64,000 nt of DNA from Aureobasidium sp. EXF-3400 (taxonomy: Eukaryota; Ascomycota; Dothideomycetes; Dothideales; Saccotheciaceae), in contig SWBL01000302.1 of assembly GCA_024195585.1 (NCBI GenBank), forward strand, positions 1 to 64,000, written 5' to 3'. How positions within the stretch are numbered: the first letter of the stretch is position 1; each line of letters opens with the position of its first letter. Below the pieces are notes generated by a model. It worked only from the letters and a program-made list of their open reading frames with translations. It did not search any database and was not told where the DNA came from. The translations under genes and the position numbers were made by a program. Of this stretch, positions 57,346-64,000 are shown in pieces.

Positions 57346-57666
57346 TCACTGCTCTAATCTCCACTCTGAGTATTCTCCGCTCGACATCTTGAGAGCAGTC
57401 TCGCGGAACATTCTTTTGTACGCCCCCTCGAGGCTATCGCCACGGCATCTCAGTTGGAGATGAGACATATCACAGACAAGCTCATATCTGGCGATTGCTG
57501 GGTTGTAGGATATAGCGAACTTGATATCGCGAGGATGAACGTCTTCGATGACAGTGAGGTTGTCTACATGATTGAGTTAGCTGTGAATTCCGTATACCTT
57601 TTGTCCAGATTATGGATGCTTACCGCAGATAAGTGTGCGATAGGTCAAGATGTTTGCGACAGACAT
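57346..57666 (-). CDS. Small paralogous protein, copy D (86 aa)
   Basis: Two exons (57624-57666, 57346-57563) give 86 aa. Exon 1 is MSVANILTYRTLIC. The 60-nt intron is phase 1 with a GTAAGC donor and GTAG acceptor. Exon 2 opens DNLTVIEDVHPRDIKF and ends with the diverged family block RGDSLEGAYKRMFRETALKM plus a short acidic tail. The 19 bases across its exon 1/intron boundary are identical to copy C, which points to recent duplication or gene conversion between the two. Function is unknown. Confidence 0.75.
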
Positions 57667-58479
57667 GTTGTTTCGTTGTTTGTAAGATGAGTTAGTTATT
57701 GTTGATACAGATATATAGTTGGAGAACGAGAAAGAAGAATATCTGCTTAGATGTATGTAAGAAAAAGCTCCGAGTCTGACCAAAATAGCACACTATTCTT
57801 CATGTCTCACACAGAAGTTGCAACATATTCTCAGCTATAAACAGGCACAAATGTCTCGAGATCAGAGACATATCCAAAGAAAGCCCTATAAGATAGTGCA
57901 GTTCACTGGAAACTGTCTCGTATCTCAAAACACCATGACTTTTTGTAGTGATATCATCACGGATGATGCGCCCTGAGATGAAGTATGATCAAAACTAAAC
58001 AGCCTTCTCTTATGTTGACAGAGTGCAACAAAAACACTATGAAAAGGCATAGAGTTCTTCAAATCTGGAGTGTACCCAGAGAAGGCCCCAGAAGATGGTA
58101 CAGAATCAGGGGCTCTCACTGGATAGTGTTCTATTTCCTAGAAGATCGTGCATTTCTATAGCTGACTGTAACACTACATCTCTACATGAGATAGGAGCCG
58201 GGCCAGTGTAGGATGAGCGTATCTCCTGTAGGAACAACCAGTCATAAACAGCAATAAAAAGGCATAGTGTTTTAGGAAATAGGACACTGTCCAGTGAGAT
58301 TGTGCAAATTCAGGGCTTTCTGGATACAACAACGATAGTCAAAACATTTGTGCATTTTTACAAGCATGGAAATGTCATTATTACAATGAGAGAGAGGGTC
58401 ATACATCACAGCACAAAGGAAATAAAGTGAAAACGGCAAACTTTTTGGATTTCTGTAAACTACCCATCACTTTTGAAGC
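57667..58479. other. Spacer between copy D and the intron-exon array
   Basis: AT-rich, no supported gene. Two imperfect copies of a block containing AAAAGGCATAGNGTT and TCCAGTGAGA/CACTGGATAG-type sequence (about 58035-58130 and 58255-58320) suggest an old local duplication. Confidence 0.4.
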
Positions 58480-59170
58480 CTCCGGTACTAGACAAATGAC
58501 CTATGAGTAGCAATCCCGCGCCATCGATCTCAACTCCGTCCTATTGCGTTACATCTGCGTGTCGACGTTAGCGGTGCTCGATGCTATGAGAAACGAAGTT
58601 ATGTACCCATGTCGTCGACCCGGCGGTCAAAGACTACTGCAAAAAAGCAATCCCGAGACAACGAACTGCTCTCCAAAGCTCTGATTATTATCTGCGTGGC
58701 GTTGTTAGAAGTGCTCGACACTGCGGAATAGAACAACTATCAACTTACGCCGTCGACCGGGCGTCTAGAACACTGCAAATCACCATCCCGAAACATCGAG
58801 TCTACTCCCCGATACTTTGATTGATATCTGCGTGGCGTTATTAGTAGTGCTCGACGCTACGGGATAGTATAAACTATGACTCACGTCGTCGACCCGACGG
58901 CCAGAACCAAGGCAAACAGCAGTCCCAAGACGTCCAAATACTTTCTCCAGTGTCCTGATTGTCATCTGCGTGGCGTTGTTAGCAGCGTTCGATGCGACGG
59001 GATAGAAGAGATAATGACTTACGTCCTCGACCCGAGGGCAAAATGACATCAAGAAGCAGTCCCGAGACGTCGAGGTACTCTATTTAGTGCTCTGAACGCT
59101 ATCTGCGTGGCGTTGTTAGCAGTACTCGACGCGGAGGGATGGGAATATGATTAACTTACGTCGTCGACCC
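58480..59170 (-). repeat. Tandem array of ~137-bp intron-exon modules
   Basis: About five units repeat with periods of 138, 136, 138 and 137 bp. Read on the minus strand, each of four units is a complete 57-nt spliceosomal intron (59103-59159, 58966-59022, 58828-58884, 58692-58748) followed by a 79-81-nt exon ending GGGTCGACGAC-like. All four introns keep a GTAAGT/GTGAGT donor, a CTAAC/CTAAT branch point and an identical ACGCCACGCAG acceptor end. The fifth unit has lost its donor (ATGGGT). Two exons are 81 nt and open in phase 0 (27 aa, ending RRVDD), and two have 1-2-nt deletions and stops. The array begins 23 bp after the stop codon of copy E on the same strand, so it may be its 3' UTR or a decayed exon array. 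Confidence 0.85.
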
Positions 59171-59192
59171 GGTTTCCGCTCCTCACTAACGA

Positions 59193-59607
59193 TCAAATGG
59201 GGATATAACCGCTGTCGGTGAGCTTCAAGGCAAGCTGTCTGAGCAGAGCGCGGTATGCAAGCTCAGGACTATTGCCAGAGTCCTTGAAGATGCGAGGTCC
59301 ATTGATACCGAAGCGCTGAGAAAGAGTGAGGACAACAGTGTAGAGATCGTGCTCGAACTTGTGGGCTCCATTGGCATGAGATTTGGTGTAGATCTGGTCG
59401 TCAGGGTTGATGATATCACCAGAGCCGTTCTTGGTGAAGACATCGCTGGACTTGATCTCGCAGTAGAGCACCCATCTGGGTTCGATCAGGTCTGAATGGA
59501 GGGCGAGTATGTTCTCTAGGATGTGACTATTAGTATTGATAACACTGTCAGTAATAATCGAAGAACATACCCATGATCTGCACGCGCAGGCCCATGATTT
59601 CGCACAT
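59193..59607 (-). CDS. Small paralogous protein, copy E (119 aa)
   Basis: Two exons (59571-59607, 59193-59515) give 119 aa, the longest copy. Exon 1 is MCEIMGLRVQIM, and the 55-nt phase-1 intron (GTATGT donor, CTAG acceptor) is in the family position. Exon 2 opens ENILALHSDLIEPRWVLYCE, has a longer middle (IINPDDQIYTKSHANGAHKF) and ends DSGNSPELAYRALLRQLALK then LTDSGYIPI. It is closest to copies A and B in exon 1 (EIMGLR). It is flanked on both sides by tandem arrays, the 5' one abutting its start codon. Function is unknown. Confidence 0.8.
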
Positions 59608-59625
59608 CTTGGATAGGTGAGACGT

Positions 59626-60217
59626 GAAGAGCGGCGGGGCGTTGAGTGTCTCGGAAGTTGGAAGGTTAGAGATCGTTGAAGTGTAGTGGAGCCAAGAGGA
59701 AGAGCGCTGGGCTTCCAAAGGGCAGATCGCCGAGAGAATTCACCGGTGATGGCAAAGGTAACAGAGTGTACGCGAAGAGCGGCGGGGCGTTGAATACTTC
59801 GGAGGTTGGAAGATTAGAGATTGTTAAGGTGTAGTGTACTTGCGTGGTAGAGCGCTGGGCTTCTGAAGAGTAGATCGTCGAGAAGCTTCACCGGTGATAG
59901 CAAAGGTGACAAGATGTACGCGAAGAGCGGCGGAGCGTTGAGAGTTTCGGAAGTTGAGAGGTTAGAGATCGTCAAGTTGTAGTATTGCTGAGTGGTAGAA
60001 CACTGGGCGTCCAAAGAGTAGATCACCGCGAACGTTTACCAGTGTGAGCGAAGGTGACATAGTGTACGCGAATAGCGGCGGAGCGTTGTATGATGTGTTG
60101 GCTACTGATGTGGGAGCGAAAGGTAGCAAAGTGCTGAGGGTAATGCTTGTCAAAGTTGAGCCGGTGAAGCGCGTGAATTGCGGCGCAGCGTTGTAGGAGA
60201 TGTTGACTTGCAGCGTG
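59626..60217. repeat. Tandem array of 148-bp units upstream of copy E
   Basis: The core GAAGAGCGGCGGGGCGTTGA recurs at 59626, 59774, 59922 and (GAATAGCGGCGGAGCG) 60070, exactly 148 bp apart each time. Copies 1-3 share most of their length (GTTGGAAGATTAGAGAT, GAGCGCTGGGCTTC, TCACCGGTGATAGCAAAGGT). The fourth diverges downstream. The first unit starts 19 bp before the copy E ATG, so the array forms its promoter or 5' UTR. 148 is not a multiple of three and the encoded frame shifts between units, so it is not a conserved protein repeat. Confidence 0.9.
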
Positions 60218-60540
60218 AGAGTGAAGAAGCAGAGTGAGAACAACAACTTCGATCGGGGTCTCTGAGTCAGTGAAGCGCGCGACTTGCAGCGGAACGTTGT
60301 ATGAGATGTTTACTGGCGTTGAGAGAGTAAAGAAGCAGAGTGATGAGAGCAACCCTGGTGGAAGTGATGACAGAAGCGTGCGTGGATTGCAGCGGAGCGT
60401 TTTATGAGATGCTGACTGGCAAGAGGAGAGCACAAGCGAGCAAGTTACTGAGGCAGAGCCGGCCAAAGTAGGGTCTGTAAAGCGTGAACCGCGGCGGAGC
60501 GTTCTTGTGCGGCTGGTTGCTATAGTCTGGAGTGCACGCA
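60164..60540. repeat. Second tandem array, ~104-bp units
   Basis: GTGAAGCGCG..TTGCRGCGGMRCGTTGT-like starts recur at about 60164, 60270, 60371 and 60477 (spacings 106, 101, 106). Units share ATGAGATGTTKAC and GAAGAAGCAGAGTGA blocks. The GCGGCGGAGCGTTG core is also the head of the 148-bp units, so both arrays probably descend from one element. A minus-strand frame across it (60023-60541) is not supported as a gene. Confidence 0.75.
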
Positions 60541-60758
60541 ATAGAGGTGCCTCTCACGAGCCTTCACTCACTCCATAGCCAGGCCTGAGGTGTCAAATAC
60601 CAGTCACATCCCCTCCTAGTCATCCAAAGTCACTTTAGTCTAGTGGTCGCCACCACCACTATTCGGATTCCGCTTGCTGACTCAATCCAGACACCGACCA
60701 CTACTAACGACCACAGTTCAACTCTCGATGGCATCAAAACTGACCTGTACTTTCGCAG

Positions 60759-61134
60759 ATTCTCCTACCGGCAAGGTATCGCTTGCCAGAGGTGAAAGTC
60801 CTCAAGCAACGTCTGGGTGAAGGGGCACCTGTGGAAAGGATCGTTACAAACACCTTCAGGCGGGTTGGTAAAGATCTGAGAGCACTGGGCGGGGCTAGCA
60901 AAAGGGCGGTCGAGCGACAGATGGACAACATCCGGTAAGTGAAACTTCCTGACCATTGGACAAGTGACTTTTCTTTTTGTTTTTGTGTTGTGGAAAAGAG
61001 ATAGATCAGATTTTGTCAATGAGAAAAGCGAGTCAGTGACACGCTCTCTCCATGTGCAGATTCATGTCATGCCCATAGCTGTCAAAATGCAACATAGTTT
61101 CGGGAACAAGACAGCATCTATCGAGAAGCCATAG
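60759..61134 (+). CDS. Cryptic spliced gene fragment, 5' exon unresolved (at least 104 codons)
   Basis: Two exons join in phase: 60759-60934 (after a CTGAC..TTTCGCAG acceptor, ending in a GTAAGT donor) and 60999-61134 (stop TAG). They read ILLPARYRLPEVKVLKQRLG, EGAPVERIVTNTFRRVGKDL, RALGGASKRAVERQMDNIR, then DRSDFVNEKSESVTRSLHVQ and onward to IEKP. Codon content and paired splice sites are convincing. The start codon exon was not found: the ATG at 60729 is in another frame, and its upstream CTAAC..CACAG acceptor suggests further 5' exons overlapping the repeat array. Family unknown, basic and helical. Confidence 0.55.
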
Positions 61135-61621
61135 ATTATCGGCTTTCTTTGGACCTATCTCCGGTGTACAAAGCGTTGTGCCTTTCTATAGCGTGAACGA
61201 CGTCTACAATTCCGTGGGAGGGAGGTAGGAGTTGCAGACTTTGGCACATGACGAGAATTTATGACAACTCCATTAGCGTGTGTCATGGCTTGCAGCTTCC
61301 CACAATGCCGTAGCCATGACCGGCAGCGTGGTCCAGAGGAAGTGTGACAGACCTCCTGGCGGTCGAGCGATGGATAGATGGAGGCAACGATGAATTGCCT
61401 GACGTTGAAGATGCTCCTTTCGAAATGCTGGTGATGCGTGGTTCGATGATCCGTGCTGGTGTGTGTGTCCTGGCATTCTCGGAACATCAGGTGAAAGAGT
61501 TTGAGACATGGGGCGATCGTGCTCGCTATGAACGTAAGCGACATAGGACCACTTATCAACCGAAGGTCGATGCAACCAATGGGACTTTGCTTGGTGAACA
61601 GTACGGTGTACTGACAACCTT
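61135..61621. other. Convergent spacer
   Basis: Between the cryptic gene (plus) and the Tim-like gene (minus). Overlapping antisense frames are not supported. Confidence 0.4.
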
Positions 61622-62505
61622 TCAAGAGGAAGTGTTTTCCGAGACGAGAACTTTGGCATGCTGTGTTTTGAGAGCTTCGATACGCTCATCGACAAGGGCG
61701 ATCTCGGCTTCAAGCTTCAATTGCCTTTCCCGCAGCATATCCTCATACTCGCCATCCTTAAGAACTTGGACAGGCATCCATTTCAGGCCGGCAAATTTCT
61801 GCCAGAAGTTCAACTGCGGTTCATCGGATACTGGCATGTCAGTCTTGTCGTAGTAGTTGGAGGCAGTTTGCCCAATGAAACCAAAGAGCGAGAACATGAT
61901 AGCTCCTGGAATGGCGTTGCGAGGACCACCTAGAAGGATAAGCTGAGGATCCAGATCAGAGAACTCAAGTATACGTACGAGTGAGTAGACCGACACCACT
62001 ACCTGCCACGCCGCCGGCGATGGCACTAGCAGAAGCCTTGTCGCTTTTTGTCAAGCCTTTGCCAGTGTCCCATGCTTGAAAGATGAAGCTCCTTGTGCCT
62101 GATTGAATTAGTACAAAATATGATACATTTGATCAAATACACTCACCCCAGTAAGTGCTACCCAGGCCAAACCATTGTAGACCAGATCCGAGACCGAAAA
62201 GAAGAGGGGGAGAATTTCTAATGACACCAGCAACGCTTCCAGTCACAAATCCAGCAGCTCCTGCAGTAATAGTCAGAATGATAGAAAAGAGAGTGACTTG
62301 ACCATTGAAGTATGAGAAGTAAGGAATATTATGGCTGAAGTCATGATATGCCATTAGGGAAGGAGCCGGTCGGCATTTTATTTTGTGGCTTGATGCCACA
62401 GAGGGTGAAAAGGTAAAAATGCATACCGGAAAGAGCACCAATCTTCAGAGCAGGTCCGATAATGGATTCTGCTTGCGGTGTGCGTGTCTTCTGATTGCGG
62501 TCCAT
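61622..62505 (-). CDS. Tim17/Tim22/Tim23-like inner membrane protein (206 aa)
   Basis: Four exons (62427-62505, 62147-62260, 61979-62098, 61622-61929) give 206 aa. The 166-nt first intron is the longest in the window. It was set there because its ACTGCAG acceptor restores IGALS + GAAGFVTGSVAGVIRN in phase. Gly-rich helices follow (LLFGLGSGLQWFGLGSTYWG, ASAIAGGVAGSGVGLLT, GAIMFSLFGFIGQTASNYYD), the GxxxG pattern of the Tim17/22/23 superfamily. The C-terminal third is a charged coiled coil ending KVLVSENTSS. Likely mitochondrial. Whether it is a translocase or an assembly factor is not clear. Confidence 0.85.
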
Positions 62506-62769
62506 GTTTGGTAGTATCACCAGAAAAAAGGTATGGTCAAGAGCGACAACGGGCGGAGGAAGGAGCAGAGGTTGAAATGCCGGCCGGCGACATTGCCTAT
62601 TCGGCGTTAGCGTCTTGGCCAAGAAGTTCAGCGCCCCAGCGTTGATCTTGCACGAGGAAATGGCTCTGGATATTCCCTTCGCACTGGATCTCCCAGATTC
62701 ATTACTACAGACACTCACCCAGAAACACTCGCGCAGACTTTACCGCGCGTCTCAAAATACTTCGCAATC
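62506..62769. promoter_or_regulatory. Divergent promoter region, Tim-like gene/eIF4B
   Basis: A 264-bp shared upstream region between opposite-strand genes. No TATA box was recognised. Frames crossing it on both strands are rejected. Confidence 0.5.
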
Positions 62770-64000
62770 ATGGGTTAGTCACTTACGGCCAGCGCACCTC
62801 GGACGCACATGTCAAATGGACGATGCGACTTTGCGGCGACAGACAGGCAAAAAAAGTGTACAGCGCTGACATGGCCCGACTGCAGCACCCAAGAAATCGC
62901 AACAGCAGAAGTTGTCGCTCGGCGACTTCTTGAACGATCAGTGTATGCGCAACATGTCCGATCCTAGTCGCAAAGACACCCTTGGCTGAAATTTTATAGC
63001 GCTCGGCTCGTGGGCCGATGAGATGGAGACTGCTCCTCTTCCTGGTATGTGACAATGCGCATGCGCCAGAGAACAAGTCCACTAACACGCACCAGCTTGT
63101 ATGTCCTCTCCGGTCTTAATCCGACGCAATGCGACCAAATGATCGTCTAACACCGTAATCAGCCACTCCCTACCAATCCTCTCGCACCAACACTTCCTCC
63201 GGTGGTGGTTGGGGCGCCTCTTCTCGCCCTGCCGCCCCTGCTGGTGACGATGCCGCTGCTGGTGGTTTCCGCGGTAAGACAAGATGCACATTCGCAAACA
63301 TACACACGGGCTCACACTTTGCCCGCAGACCGCACCGCTGGATACGCCGTCCGTGAGCAGCTCCCTATGCCCGACAAGCCCCCATACACCGCCCATCTCG
63401 GCAACCTTTCTTTCGAGGTCACCGAGGCCGATGTCCGCGATTTCCTCGACGGCTGTGAGGTCACCAGCGTCCGCATCGTCGAGGACAAGATGGACCGCAG
63501 ACCCAAGGGTTTCGGTTACGTCGAGTTCGGTACCGTTGACGGCCTGAAGAAGGCTCTTACCCTTAGCGAGACTCAGTTCCAGGGCAGAAACATCCGCATT
63601 AGCGTTGCTGACCCTCGTAAGTCATAATGAGCCTATACTTTCAAGGCTTCTACTCACATTCCAATATAGCCAAGGACCGTGAACCCCAGCGCGAACTCAA
63701 CGACTGGACCCGCAAGGGCCCTCTTCCCGACCTCCCTGGACAGCGTGACGGCGGCATGCGCCGTGGAATGGGCGACAGAGCTGGTAGTTTCAGACAAGGT
63801 CCCCCCGAAGGTGTCGACTCCAAGCCTCGCGACTTTGGCAACTGGGAGAGAAAGGGTCCCCTCACCCCCGCCGAGCCCAGACCCCAGGGTGAGCGCAGAG
63901 AATCAAACTTCAACAGAGAGCCCAGAGAGCCCAGAGCCGCTCCCCAATGGGGTGAGGGCGCTGCCGACCGCGCTTCCGGAACTGGCGAGAGACCCCCTAG
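62770..64000 (+). CDS. tif3: Translation initiation factor eIF4B (Tif3), 3' end outside window
   Basis: Six exons are visible: 62770-62773, 62886-62942, 63000-63044, 63163-63273, 63329-63616, 63670-beyond 64000. The first exon is only ATGG. It joins to give MAPKKSQQQKLSLGDFLNDQ then SLGSWADEMETAPLP, the conserved eIF4B start. Gly/Ser/Ala-rich linkers precede the RRM (TAHLGNLSFEVTEADVRDFL, KGFGYVEFGTVDG as RNP1, NIRISVADP). The Arg/Gly/Pro-rich repeats (LNDWTRKGPLPDLPG, GNWERKGPLTPAEP) that contact RNA and the 40S subunit begin before the edge. It stimulates eIF4A during scanning. All five visible introns are phase 1. Confidence 0.93.

Noticed and set aside
58480..59170. CRISPR-like or satellite interpretation of the 137-bp array
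   Set aside because: Units are long and internally structured as introns and exons, with no short repeat/spacer pattern, and the organism is a eukaryote.
62341..62718. 125-codon frame including the Tim-like first exon
   Set aside because: It reads through the divergent promoter upstream and through the first intron downstream. The spliced model gives the conserved protein.

Overview
The window is nuclear DNA from a filamentous ascomycete (Pezizomycotina). Short phase-matched introns of mostly 46-60 nt carry GTAAGT-type donors and CTAAC/CTGAC branch points. Both tRNA genes contain introns. The gene set includes PEX1, an Ams2/Spt21-type GATA protein, a Shg1-type COMPASS protein, mitochondrial EF-Tu, a pisatin-demethylase-like P450 and a SAT4/PTH11-type membrane protein. 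A dothideomycete is my best guess but is not proven. Exon boundaries were worked out by hand from splice signals, reading-frame phase and family motifs.

Region 1 to about 52 kb is an ordinary, gene-dense fungal chromosome. In order it holds: tRNA-Ala (edge), SPT21-like regulator, dihydroxyacetone kinase, a repeated-domain F-box-like protein, an MFS transporter, 3-hydroxyisobutyryl-CoA hydrolase, mitochondrial EF-Tu, two weak small ORFs, a SAT4-type membrane protein, a cytochrome P450 convergent with PEX1, a Ser/Pro-rich protein, an LYAR-type zinc finger protein, an Erv2-type sulfhydryl oxidase, a DUF676-type esterase, a small membrane protein, a secreted amidohydrolase, a SNF2/RING ATPase with a late in-frame TGA, a histidine phosphatase, a NOPCHAP1-like protein, a 145-aa unknown, a GPI-anchored cysteine-rich protein, an interrupted small gene, sulfite oxidase, a CofD/YvcK-like protein, a small mitochondrial membrane protein and SHG1.

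Region 52.6-61.1 kb is different: accessory, repeat-rich and poor in recognisable genes. It carries five paralogous small genes on the minus strand (86-119 aa). All share a tiny first exon (Met ... Leu-Arg-Thr-Leu-Ile), a phase-1 intron at the same codon, a divergent middle and a conserved C-terminal TPE-x-AY-x-x-(L/I)L-like motif. The last copy lies between two tandem arrays. On its 3' side are about five 137-bp modules, four of which contain a perfect 57-nt spliceosomal intron plus a 79-81-nt exon. On its 5' side are 148-bp units followed by about 104-bp units. A tRNA-Glu gene and a pair of cryptic coding exons also lie here. This paralog cluster with its intron-exon module array is the best candidate for something undescribed.

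Region 61.6-64 kb returns to core genes: a Tim17/22/23-like membrane protein divergent from eIF4B (TIF3), which runs off the right edge.

Most genes are independent transcription units. Likely bidirectional promoters lie between HIBCH/EF-Tu, DUF676/33.2 kb gene, 50.1 kb gene/SHG1 and Tim-like/eIF4B.
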